A DNA stretch of 13,340 nt from Propionibacteriaceae bacterium (GTDB taxonomy: Bacteria > Actinomycetota > Actinomycetes > Propionibacteriales > Propionibacteriaceae), in assembly GCA_020438595.1 (NCBI GenBank), contig JAGQUI010000029.1:1-13340 (forward strand), given 5' to 3'. The notes beneath the pieces are model-generated. The model saw nothing but the letters and a program-made list of their open reading frames with translations. It was not told the DNA's origin and did no database searches. This document shows positions 5,357 through 12,117 of the stretch, in pieces; position 1 is the first letter of the stretch, and each line of letters begins with the position of its first letter. Position numbers and translations under genes: made by a program.

Positions 5357-6598
5357 CTAGGACAGGCCGTAGGCGCGGTGGACCATCCAGATCGGGTGCT
5401 CGGTCTTCACCCCGGACGACTGCTCGATCTGCCAGCGGCAGGTCTCGGTGTCGCACAGGGCGAGGTTCGGGTTGGTCTTCTTCACCATGTCGAACAGCGG
5501 CTTGCCGACGGCCTGGGCGATGTCGTACTTCTCCTTCTTCAGCCCGTAGGTGCCGGCGATGCCGCAGCAGACCGCGCCGGACTCGACCACGGTCAGCCCC
5601 GGGATCAGCCGCAGCACCTCGACCGCCGGCATGCCCATGCCCTGGCTCTTCAGCTGGCACGGCGCGTGGTACGGGACGGTCATCTCGACGGTGGCGAAGT
5701 CCGTCGGCAGCTCACCGGCGTCGTGCAGGTCGAGCAGGAACTCCATGATGTCGCGGATCCGCGTCCCCACGTCCTTCAGCCGCTCGTCGTCGACGCCCAT
5801 GATCTCGTGCGCCTCGTGCTTGAGCATGCCCGTGCACGAGCCGGACGAGGAGATGATGGTCAGGTCGGTGCCGGACGCGCGCAGGTCGTCGCACAGCTTC
5901 AGCACGGACGCGGACGCCTGCTCGAACAGCCCGTTCGACTGCTGGGCCAGGCCGCAGCAGCCCTGCTTCGGCACGATCACCTCGTACCCCAGGTACTCGA
6001 GCACCTCGACCGACTTCTTCGACGTCTCCACCTCGAAGTAGCCGCCCGCGCAGCCGTGGAAGAACACCAGCGTCCCGCGGGTGGCCGCCTTCGCCGGCTT
6101 CGGCCGCTTCGCCCACCAACTCGCGAACGTCTGCCCTTGCGGCGGCGGCATCGGGGCGTCCCGGTGCACCTTCACCACGCCCTCCATCAGGGCCCGGATC
6201 GGCTTGTTGCCCAGCGCCCAGCGCGCGATCGGCGCCACCGGCGTCATCACGGTGCCCATCAGGGTGGTCTGCCCGATCAGCTTGTCGCGCAGCGGCATGT
6301 GGTCGGCCTTCATCACCGCGCGCGCCTGGCTGTTCAGCTCGGCGATCTGGACGCCCTGCGGGCAGACCAGCGTGCACGTGCCGCAGCTGGAGCAGTAGTC
6401 GAGCGAGTGGTCGACGCTCTCGCCGTTGCGGTAGCGCTCGGCCTGCGGCCCGACGAACTTCGGCCCCGAGAACAGCGGCGTGACCGCGGCCACCGGGCAC
6501 TGCGTCTCGCAGATCGTGCACTTCACGCAGGCGTCCAGGCTCGACCGCGCGAACTCGTGGCCGGCGAACTCCAGGCCCGGCTTCAGGTCATCACTCAT
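5357..6598 (-). CDS. glpC: Anaerobic glycerol-3-phosphate dehydrogenase subunit C
   Basis: A 413-residue iron-sulfur subunit. It has two ferredoxin-type 4Fe-4S motifs near the N-terminus: CVKCTICETQCP (Cys24, 27, 30, 34) and CSSCGTCTLVCP (Cys69, 72, 75, 79). Two CCG (heterodisulfide-reductase-like) domains follow, with Cys183 and Cys214/215 in the first and Cys314 and Cys344/345 in the second. GlpC anchors the GlpAB catalytic dimer to the membrane and passes electrons to quinone. No clear transmembrane helix is seen, so attachment is probably peripheral. The ATG at 6598 overlaps the glpB stop by four bases (ATGA), and a GGAGGAG Shine-Dalgarno lies five bases upstream. It is the last gene of glpABC. 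Paralogous CCG proteins (LutA/LldE, GlcF) exist, but the neighbours settle the call. Confidence 0.95.
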   Translation of the reverse strand: MSDDLKPGLEFAGHEFARSSLDACVKCTICETQCPVAAVTPLFSGPKFVGPQAERYRNGESVDHSLDYCSSCGTCTLVCPQGVQIAELNSQARAVMKADHMPLRDKLIGQTTLMGTVMTPVAPIARWALGNKPIRALMEGVVKVHRDAPMPPPQGQTFASWWAKRPKPAKAATRGTLVFFHGCAGGYFEVETSKKSVEVLEYLGYEVIVPKQGCCGLAQQSNGLFEQASASVLKLCDDLRASGTDLTIISSSGSCTGMLKHEAHEIMGVDDERLKDVGTRIRDIMEFLLDLHDAGELPTDFATVEMTVPYHAPCQLKSQGMGMPAVEVLRLIPGLTVVESGAVCCGIAGTYGLKKEKYDIAQAVGKPLFDMVKKTNPNLALCDTETCRWQIEQSSGVKTEHPIWMVHRAYGLS

Positions 6599-7848
6599 GC
6601 CAGCTCCTCCACGATCGAATCGGCGGCCCGCACCGCGCTGCCGAGCGCGATGCCGTCCCCGGACTTCTCGGCCCATCTCGACGAGCCGCCGATGATGCCG
6701 CCCGCCGCGAACAGGTTCGGGTGGACGGCCGCACCCGCGGCGTCCACCACCCGCATGTCCTTGCCGACGCGGACGCCGACCCGGAACAGCGGCTGCTCGG
6801 CACCCCAGTAGTCCCCGTGCACGAGTGGACCGTCGTCCAGGCCGGCCAGCGGCAGCCCGAACAGCGTCTCGGTGACGGCGCCGTAGGAGTCGAGTTCCAG
6901 CGCGCCGGACTCGAAGCCGCCCGTGGCCAGCACGAACGCGTCCCCGGTGAACTCCCGGGACGCCCCGGCCGTCGCCATCGTGACGCCCTTCACCACGCCG
7001 TCCTCGACCCGGGCGGAGGTCACGCGGGTGCCGTTCACCACCCGGACGCCGGACGCCTTCGCGAGCGCGGTGAGCGCCTCGTTCAGCCGCATGCCCGGCA
7101 CGGACGGCGGCGGTAGCGGGATCTCGAAGACCGGGTGGCCGAGCTTCTCGGCCAGGTCCTGCCAGGCCGAGTGGTCCTTCAGGCCGAGCACGGCGGGCAG
7201 GCCGACCGTCTCGCCCTCGTTCAACTGCGGCTTCAGCGCGGCCGCGAACCGTCCCCGGAAGGCCTCGTCGTCGAACGCCCGGGCGTAGGTGAGGCCGGTG
7301 GAGTCGACCTCGCCCTCGCGCGCCGGCACGTCCACCACCACCGGCCGGGCGTCCAGGCGTCCGCCGTCGGGGAGTTCGGTACGGCTCAGGTTCGCCGCGA
7401 CCAGTTTCGGGTGGAAGTCCTTCAACCGGCGCAGCCCGACGATCGCGAACCTCGCCCCGGCGGTGGCGTTGCCGGCCACCATGCTCGGCTGCGCCAGGCA
7501 GGTGGGCCGGATCGCGCCGACCGCGGTGGGCAGCTGGTAGTTCGCCTCGGCGTCGCCGACCAGCAGGTCGGGCAGCAGCCCCTTCAGGTACTCGACGCCG
7601 GTGTGCACGGCCTCCGCGCCGATCGCCGCGTAGGGGTGGCCCGGACGGGCGGACGCGACCGCGGACAGCGTCAGCACCGGGTTCGTGACCCGGTCGGGGG
7701 AGTAGCCGAGCACGTCGATGCTGCCCTGGCCGAGCTGTAGCCCGCCGAGGCCCTTGGCGAGCAGGGTCACAGCCACGCCGCTGCCGGCGAGGCGGTTGGC
7801 GGCGATCAGGCCGGCCAGGCCGGCGCCGATGACGATCACGCGGCTCAC
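6595..7848 (-). CDS. glpB: Anaerobic glycerol-3-phosphate dehydrogenase subunit B
   Basis: A 417-residue flavoprotein, essentially the length of E. coli GlpB (419). The N-terminus VSRVIVIGAGLAGLIAANRL is a dinucleotide-binding fold with GxGxxG at residues 8-13. A second flavin-associated block, DAFVLATGGFESGAL, and a C-terminal VHPNLFAAGGIIGG block follow the fumarate-reductase-like flavoprotein pattern seen in GlpB. With GlpA it forms the catalytic dimer that oxidises glycerol-3-phosphate to dihydroxyacetone phosphate. The GTG start at 7848 overlaps the glpA stop by four bases (GTGA), and GAGGT lies seven bases upstream. Translational coupling across all three subunits suggests fixed stoichiometry. 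Confidence 0.93.
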   Translation of the reverse strand: MSRVIVIGAGLAGLIAANRLAGSGVAVTLLAKGLGGLQLGQGSIDVLGYSPDRVTNPVLTLSAVASARPGHPYAAIGAEAVHTGVEYLKGLLPDLLVGDAEANYQLPTAVGAIRPTCLAQPSMVAGNATAGARFAIVGLRRLKDFHPKLVAANLSRTELPDGGRLDARPVVVDVPAREGEVDSTGLTYARAFDDEAFRGRFAAALKPQLNEGETVGLPAVLGLKDHSAWQDLAEKLGHPVFEIPLPPPSVPGMRLNEALTALAKASGVRVVNGTRVTSARVEDGVVKGVTMATAGASREFTGDAFVLATGGFESGALELDSYGAVTETLFGLPLAGLDDGPLVHGDYWGAEQPLFRVGVRVGKDMRVVDAAGAAVHPNLFAAGGIIGGSSRWAEKSGDGIALGSAVRAADSIVEELA

Positions 7849-9422
7849 AGCGCCACCTCGCTTTCGGGCTGGGGCAGGTGCTCGACGTCGAGCGTGCCCT
7901 GGAAGATCCAGTTGTCGAGCGCCGTCTGGCGCACCTGGTCGCCGTACAGGATCGGCCACAGCCCGATCCAGCGGTTCTTCAGGAACAGGCGCAGCAGGCC
8001 GGTGGCGCGTTCGATGTCGATGTGGTCGGTCTCCAGCGCGATCCCGGTGGCCCGCATCGAGCAGAACCCGCCCTGGCAGGGGCCCATGCCGAGGCGCAAC
8101 TGGCGGCGCAGGTCGTCGAAGGTGCCCTTCGGCTGGTTGGCGAGCGCGTCGGTGAACATCTTGCGGCTCATCAGCTCGCACTCGCAGATGATCTGGTCGT
8201 CCAGCCGGTCGTGCTCGCGGTCCTCCAGCCGGTGCGTGACCAGGTAGGTCCTGCCCGACTCCGAGCCGGGCAGGACCTCCTCGGCCGTGCGGCAGGCCCG
8301 CTTCTCGCCGAGCTTGTCGCACATCGCGTCCACGATGTGCTCGGCCATCAGCCGGTAGGTGGTGAGCTTGCCGCCGCCGATGGTGAGCATGCCGTCGAGG
8401 CCGTCGCGCTCGGTGTGGTCGATCACCGCCATGCCGCGGCTCATGTGCCGGGTGTCGGCCGCGGCGACGCGGGAGTCCTTGATCAGCGGACGCGCGCCCG
8501 CCCACGCGTGCAGTGCACGGGACTGGCGGAAGCCGGGGATCAGTACCTCGCCGGCGTCCAGCATCTGCTGCACCTCGTCGTGCTCGATGGCGAGGTCGTC
8601 GGGGTCGTCGACCTTCACGTCCGTGGTGCCGATGATGCTGACCGTGTGCACCGGGACGAGGATGTCGCCGTCGGCGGGGTAGATGCAGCGGTTCACCACC
8701 CGGTTCACCAGGCGGTGGTTCATCGCGATCATGATGCCGCGGCCGGGGATCACGTCCACCGGGTGCGCGCCGGCCATGGACGCGATCTGGCCGGCCCACG
8801 GGCCCGCGCAGTTGAGCACGAAGCTGCACTCGATCAGGACGTCCTCGCCGCTCTTGAGGTCCGTGCAGCGGACCGCGGTGACCTTCCCGTCCGCGGTGTC
8901 GATCTTGGTCACGCGGTGGTAGGTGAGGATCTCGGCGCCGTACGCCTTCGCCGAGTTGGCCGCGCCCCAGACCAGCTGCCAGCCGTCGACCGAGCCGTCC
9001 TGCACCTCGATCGCGCGCAGGATCCGCGGGTTCAGCCGGGGCTCGTTGCGCAGCGCCTCCGCGACGCTGATCTCCTGGGCAGGGACGCCGGTGGCCTTCG
9101 CGCCCTCGAGGAACTTGTCCGCGAACGCCGGGTCGTCGTCGGGACCGGTGACGAAGTAGCCCCCGGTCGCCTCGATCGCGTTCGCCTGGATCCGGGTCAG
9201 GATCGCGTTCTCCTGGGCGCACTCGGTGGCCGAGAGCGGATCGCTGACCACATAGCGTCCGCCGGAGTGCAACAGCCCGTGGAACCGTCCGGTGGTGCCC
9301 TGGCCGAGGTCGGCGCGCTCCAGCAGCACGGTGCTGTACCCGCGCATCGCCACGTCCCGCACCACTCCGGCGCCCGTCGAGCCGCCACCGATGACGACGA
9401 CGTCAACCGCCAGCTTCCTCAC
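7845..9422 (-). CDS. glpA: Anaerobic glycerol-3-phosphate dehydrogenase subunit A
   Basis: A 525-residue FAD-dependent catalytic subunit. The N-terminal FAD-binding motif is VVVIGGGSTGAG (residues 8-19), followed by ERADLGQGTTGRFHGLLHSG, typical of GlpA/GlpD enzymes. The C-terminus carries a BFD-like [2Fe-2S]-binding domain with Cys413, Cys415, Cys449 and Cys454 (ICECE and GPCQGGFC). GlpD lacks this domain, so it identifies GlpA. The reaction is sn-glycerol-3-phosphate to dihydroxyacetone phosphate with electrons going through GlpB and GlpC to quinone. A GTG at 9449 is in frame, but the GTG at 9422 has GGGAGG five bases upstream and begins MRKLAVDVVVIGGG, so 9422 is chosen. glpB and glpC follow with four-base overlaps. 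Confidence 0.95.
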   Translation of the reverse strand: MRKLAVDVVVIGGGSTGAGVVRDVAMRGYSTVLLERADLGQGTTGRFHGLLHSGGRYVVSDPLSATECAQENAILTRIQANAIEATGGYFVTGPDDDPAFADKFLEGAKATGVPAQEISVAEALRNEPRLNPRILRAIEVQDGSVDGWQLVWGAANSAKAYGAEILTYHRVTKIDTADGKVTAVRCTDLKSGEDVLIECSFVLNCAGPWAGQIASMAGAHPVDVIPGRGIMIAMNHRLVNRVVNRCIYPADGDILVPVHTVSIIGTTDVKVDDPDDLAIEHDEVQQMLDAGEVLIPGFRQSRALHAWAGARPLIKDSRVAAADTRHMSRGMAVIDHTERDGLDGMLTIGGGKLTTYRLMAEHIVDAMCDKLGEKRACRTAEEVLPGSESGRTYLVTHRLEDREHDRLDDQIICECELMSRKMFTDALANQPKGTFDDLRRQLRLGMGPCQGGFCSMRATGIALETDHIDIERATGLLRLFLKNRWIGLWPILYGDQVRQTALDNWIFQGTLDVEHLPQPESEVAL

Positions 9423-9630
9423 GTAGACCTCCCTGAAGTCAGGCGACACCGGCGGCGGCCCGGGACTCCTCGTCGCGTCCGGGCAGCGCGCAGCGCGCTT
9501 CCTGTTGGTCAGGCTAGTCAGGCGCGGGTCCGGGAATCATCCCCGGGACGCAAGGTCGCCCAGACGTGCACGGGGCGTCCGCACACATGGGAAATCGACA
9601 GGCGTCCCGTCCTCTGCCCCCGTGACCCCC
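9423..9630 (-). promoter_or_regulatory. Upstream region of glpABC
   Basis: This is the glpA side of a 322-base gene-free stretch (9423-9744). On the minus strand the Shine-Dalgarno GGGAGG is at 9428-9433. TAGCCT at 9511-9516 is the best -10 candidate but lacks a convincing -35. Short GC palindromes such as CCGGGaatcatcCCCGG (about 9530-9546) are present. No further gene is seen. The promoter assignment is tentative. Confidence 0.3.
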
Positions 9631-9700
9631 ACAGACGCTCCCGAAATTCGTTGTTGCTCCCGAAATTTCGGGAGCAACAACGAATTTCGGGAGCGTCTGT
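9631..9700. repeat. 70-bp perfect palindrome without spacer
   Basis: Bases 9631-9665 are the exact reverse complement of 9666-9700. Each 35-base arm contains GCTCCCGAAATT twice (9637-9648 and 9656-9667, the second crossing the centre), separated by CGTTGTT, giving an internal 19-base period. Palindromy resumes outside as CCCGTG (9619-9624) against CACGGG (9701-9706) after a 6-base insertion (9625-9630) on the left. It lies 44 bases beyond the regulator stop and upstream of glpA. As RNA it would form a stem of more than 30 base pairs, so termination of the regulator transcript is plausible. The sequence is unlike the REP family at 218 and 1738. Confidence 0.92.
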
Positions 9701-9744
9701 CACGGGTGGGACGGGTGTGGTGGCGCGGCGGACGGTGGGGTCTC

Positions 9745-10701
9745 CTACAGCCGGGCGCGGTCGAGGACGGCGCGGGCGGTGCCCTCGTCGAGCACCAGGT
9801 CGGTGGCGGTGCCGGCGCGCAAAGCCCCGATCACCGCCGGGGCCCGGGACGGGTCGGCGACCACGCAGATCCGCCGCGGCACCCGCTGCAGCTCGGCCGG
9901 GGTCAGCCCGGTCGCGCGGTCGTTGTAGGAGATGTCGGCGTAGGAGCCGTCCTCGCGCAGCAGCACGGTGCACACGTCGCCGACCACGCCGTCCGCAGCG
10001 AGCTGGCGCATGTCCGAGGTGTCCATGTAGCCCGCGGTGTAGACGTGCGAGGGCACCCGTCCCTCCAGGCAGCCGACCCCGAACACGGCCAGGTCGAGCT
10101 TCTGGTGCAGCTTGAGCACGTTCTGCACCGACCGCTCCCGCCACATCGCCTGCTTCGTCGCCGCGTAGTCGAAGAATGCCGGCACGGGGAACAGCACCAC
10201 GCGCGCGTCGAACGCGTCCCCGATCGACTGCAGGATCTCGCCGATGTAGGGGATGCCCGAGCTGCGCTGGTTGGCGCCGCCGTTGATCTGCACCACGGTC
10301 GAGCCGACCAGCGGACGCCGGCCGAGGTGCTTGACCACGTGCGACAGGGTCACGCCCCACGCCACGCCGATCAGCTGGTGGTCGTCCACGGCCTCGGTGA
10401 ACAGGCGGCCGGCGAGCCGGGCGACCTGGTCGAAGCGGACGTTCTCGTTGGCGTTCTCCCGCACCGAGACCATGTGCACGCGGACGCCGAAGTGGCGGCT
10501 GATCGACGACGCCAGGGGCGACTGCGAACCGCTGTGGTCGGCGAGGCTGATCCGCACCAGACCGGACTCGCGCGCGTCCTTCAACAGGCGTGAGACCGAG
10601 GAGCGGGAGAGCTTCAAATGGTGGGCGATGCTCTCCATGGTCTCGCCCTGTATGTAGTAGCGGGAGGCCGCTTGGTACATGTCCTCGTAGCGCTCGTTCA
10701 A
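9745..10701 (-). CDS. SorC/CggR-family sugar-binding transcriptional regulator, likely controls glp genes
   Basis: A protein of 318 residues from the TTG at 10701 (325 from the GTG at 10722). The N-terminal helix-turn-helix reads AASRYYIQGETMESIAHHLK followed by LSRSSVSRLLKDARESGLV (about 10-50). The rest is the SorC sugar-binding domain, with VVQINGG, LDLAVFGVGCLEGRVPSHVY, DGVVGDVCTVLLREDGSYAD and the C-terminal GALRAGTATDLVLDEGTA. Family members bind sugar phosphates and repress or activate catabolic operons. Its position between glpABC and divergent glpFK suggests it responds to a glycerol-derived phosphate (inference). TTG 10701 is preferred because GGAAGGG lies seven bases upstream and the N-terminus then matches the family length. 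A copy of the repeated CGTTCAACC covers the start codon. Confidence 0.9.
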   Translation of the reverse strand: MNERYEDMYQAASRYYIQGETMESIAHHLKLSRSSVSRLLKDARESGLVRISLADHSGSQSPLASSISRHFGVRVHMVSVRENANENVRFDQVARLAGRLFTEAVDDHQLIGVAWGVTLSHVVKHLGRRPLVGSTVVQINGGANQRSSGIPYIGEILQSIGDAFDARVVLFPVPAFFDYAATKQAMWRERSVQNVLKLHQKLDLAVFGVGCLEGRVPSHVYTAGYMDTSDMRQLAADGVVGDVCTVLLREDGSYADISYNDRATGLTPAELQRVPRRICVVADPSRAPAVIGALRAGTATDLVLDEGTARAVLDRARL

Positions 10702-10755
10702 CCTTGCACCCTTCCCGTGCACGTTCGTGCACAGGTCTAGCGCATGCGTTCAACC
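10695..10755. promoter_or_regulatory. Repeated CGTTCAACC at the regulator start, candidate operator
   Basis: CGTTCAACC occurs at 10695-10703, over the regulator TTG start, and again at 10747-10755. The repeats are 52 bp apart, about five helical turns, so they lie on the same DNA face. A related CGTTAG also repeats at 10755-10760 and 10789-10794. The placement between regulator and glpF fits an operator for autoregulation or joint control. Binding is not shown. Confidence 0.35.
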
Positions 10756-10842
10756 GTTAGCAAGATGGGCGGTGCGGGACGGGGTTAACGTTAGACACAG
10801 CCGTGCCCCCATCGCCGTGGTTCAGTGGTACGAAGGAGTCAG

Positions 10843-11121
10843 ATGAACCTCACTGCGGTCGACACTTCTGTCGGCACCGTCGCCTGTGCAACGGACAGTG
10901 AGTCGGGCTCCGATTCCGCTGGACATTCTCCGAACCCACGTCCGCGCAGCCGAGCCTCGGCGGACGGGGCCAGCGTGAAGGCTCCGGTGACCAGCGTGGG
11001 TCGCCGCCAGGTCAGTCGGTCGCGCTGTTGCGCCGGCTGTCGTCCAGAACACCCGTCCGGCGCTCGACGCCTCTTGTGGGCGACTGGGGCGCGGCACCCC
11101 GCGCGGGTATCTGTCCCGTAA
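10843..11121 (+). CDS. Possible 92-residue leader reading frame, function unknown (low confidence)
   Basis: An ATG at 10843 follows GAAGGAG with four intervening bases, which is an excellent ribosome-binding arrangement. It opens 92 codons ending at the TAA at 11121, 75 bases before the first possible glpF start. The peptide starts MNLTAVDTSVGTVACATDSE and becomes Ser-, Arg- and Pro-rich with no recognisable domain. Third-position G/C appears weaker than in the flanking genes, so it may not be a conserved protein. It could be a translated leader, a relic, or chance. Its first bases (ATGAACCTC) resemble those of glpF (GTGAACCTC at 11217). Confidence 0.22.
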   Translation: MNLTAVDTSVGTVACATDSESGSDSAGHSPNPRPRSRASADGASVKAPVTSVGRRQVSRSRCCAGCRPEHPSGARRLLWATGARHPARVSVP

Positions 11122-11156
11122 TTCCGTCTCGTCTGATCAAGACCTGAACATCGCCT

Positions 11157-11200
11157 GCGTCCCCCAGGGGGACGCCCAAGCTGACGCCCCAGCGGGTGTC
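11157..11200 (+). promoter_or_regulatory. Tandem stem-loops immediately upstream of glpF
   Basis: The first is a perfect 9-bp palindrome GCGTCCCCC-A-GGGGGACGC (11157-11175). The second pairs GACGCCC (11183-11189) with GGGTGTC (11194-11200) through one G-U pair and a four-base loop. The second buries the upstream GTG at 11196 and ends just before the GGAAAGTGAG that may serve as the glpF ribosome-binding site. Attenuation or translational control of glpF is possible (inference). Confidence 0.5.
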
Positions 11201-11216
11201 GGAAAGTGAGTACTTC

Positions 11217-11969
11217 GTGAACCTCGCCACGATCTTCCTGTCGGAGACAGTCGGCAGCGCGATGCTGCTGCTGTTGGGCTGTGGTGTCGTCGCCAATACC
11301 GCGCTCGCCAAGACCAAGGGCAATGGGACCGGCTTCCTCTTCGTCAACTGGGGATGGGGTCTCGCCGTCATGGCCGGCGTCATGGTCTCCGTCGCCTCGG
11401 GCGCACACATCAACTTCGCCGTGACCATGGGCATCGTCGCCTCCGGCGCGACCGAGTTCGTACCGGGCATCCCGGTTGACGCCGCGTCCATCTTCACCTA
11501 CCTCGGTGGGCAGATGCTCGGCTCCTTCCTGGGTGCCGTCCTCTGCTGGCTGGCCTACAAGCAGCACTTCGACGAGGAGCCGGATCCGGCCACCAAGCTC
11601 GGCGTGTTCTCGACCGGCCCGGCCATCCGCAACTACACCTGGAACCTCGTCACCGAGATCATCGGCACCTTCGTGCTGGTCTTCTTCATCATGGCTCTCA
11701 GTGACTGGTCCGGCACGGCCCAGATCGGCTGGCTCGGCGCGCTCCCGGTGGCCCTGCTCGTCGTGGGCATCGGCGCCTCCCTCGGTGGCCCGACCGGGTA
11801 CGCCATCAACCCGAACCGTGACCTCGGCCCGCGTATTGCGCACGCCGTGCTCCCGATCAAGGGCAAGGGCGACTCGGACTGGTCGTACTCCTGGATTCCG
11901 GTGGTCGGCCCGATCATCGGCGGCATGCTCGCCGGCTGGGCGAGCGGCTTCCTGCTGCACCTGACCTGA
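11217..11969 (+). CDS. glpF: Glycerol facilitator (MIP/aquaporin family)
   Basis: A 250-residue membrane channel (257 if started at the GTG at 11196), with the hydrophobic segments expected of an aquaglyceroporin. Landmarks are [20 protein letters not shown], the pore tryptophan in NWGWGLAV, the first half-helix [12 protein letters not shown] and the second [16 protein letters not shown]. The class with GVVANxxLxKTKG and a C-terminal [20 protein letters not shown] is the bacterial GlpF type found next to glpK. The selectivity-filter Trp and Arg are kept, and E. coli Phe200 aligns with Tyr195. Both NPA boxes are altered: NFA (66-68) and NPN (198-200). It passes glycerol across the cytoplasmic membrane. 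The 11217 start is preferred because an AAGTGAG sits upstream, while 11196 has no Shine-Dalgarno and lies in a stem. glpK follows in the same direction. Confidence 0.92.
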   Translation: MNLATIFLSETVGSAMLLLLGCGVVANTALAKTKGNGTGFLFVNWGWGLAVMAGVMVSVASGAHINFAVTMGIVASGATEFVPGIPVDAASIFTYLGGQMLGSFLGAVLCWLAYKQHFDEEPDPATKLGVFSTGPAIRNYTWNLVTEIIGTFVLVFFIMALSDWSGTAQIGWLGALPVALLVVGIGASLGGPTGYAINPNRDLGPRIAHAVLPIKGKGDSDWSYSWIPVVGPIIGGMLAGWASGFLLHLT

Positions 11970-11980
11970 TCGCCAGACTG

Positions 11981-12016
11981 CTGGTGGGGGCGCCGGGTAT
12001 CCGGCGCGCCCACCAG
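11981..12016 (+). terminator. Strong stem-loop after glpF
   Basis: CTGGTGGGGGCGCCGG (11981-11996) and CCGGCGCGCCCACCAG (12001-12016) form a 16-base-pair stem with one mismatch and a GTAT loop, starting 12 bases after the glpF stop. It has no T-tract. Since glpK follows with no obvious promoter, it is more likely a partial terminator or an mRNA-stabilising hairpin than a full stop (inference). Confidence 0.55.
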
Positions 12017-12039
12017 CGGGAAATCCCGCCCCGAATGAA

Positions 12040-12069
12040 AGAGCGGGCCGGTGGCCGCCGACCCGCTCT
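12040..12069 (+). terminator. Second stem-loop in the glpF-glpK gap
   Basis: AGAGCGGG (12040-12047) pairs perfectly with CCCGCTCT (12062-12069) around a GC-rich 14-base loop. A short GCGGGA/TCCCGC inverted repeat with a two-base centre lies just before it at about 12017-12030. Together with 11981-12016 this makes a cluster of three potential hairpins in a 148-base gap. The role is unknown. Confidence 0.4.
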
Positions 12070-12117
12070 CAACTCAACCATCGTCCGCAACGAACAATGA
12101 TGTGGAAGGAATTATCC

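Larger units (their letters stand above)
10756..11216 (+). promoter_or_regulatory. Long leader/regulatory region upstream of glpF
   Basis: This is a gap of about 460 bases without a securely identified gene. It is less GC-biased than its neighbours. It contains the second CGTTAG repeat, a strong Shine-Dalgarno (GAAGGAG at 10832-10838) before a possible small reading frame (10843-11121), and two stem-loops just before glpF (11157-11200). I could not identify a convincing -35/-10 pair for glpFK. Promoter, operator and translational control of glpF are all likely to reside here. Confidence 0.45.

Noticed and set aside
6595..9222. A single open frame of 875 codons on the minus strand spanning most of glpA and all of glpB
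   Set aside because: The first part is an out-of-frame, Arg/Gly/Pro-rich shadow of glpA. Only the part from 7848 down encodes a recognisable protein (GlpB). It is not a fusion protein.
9565..10732. CGTGCACG palindromes upstream of glpA (9565) and at the regulator start (10716, with a partial copy at 10726) as a shared operator
   Set aside because: The same 8-mer also occurs inside glpC, glpB and glpK coding sequence, so its presence in the two promoters is not informative.
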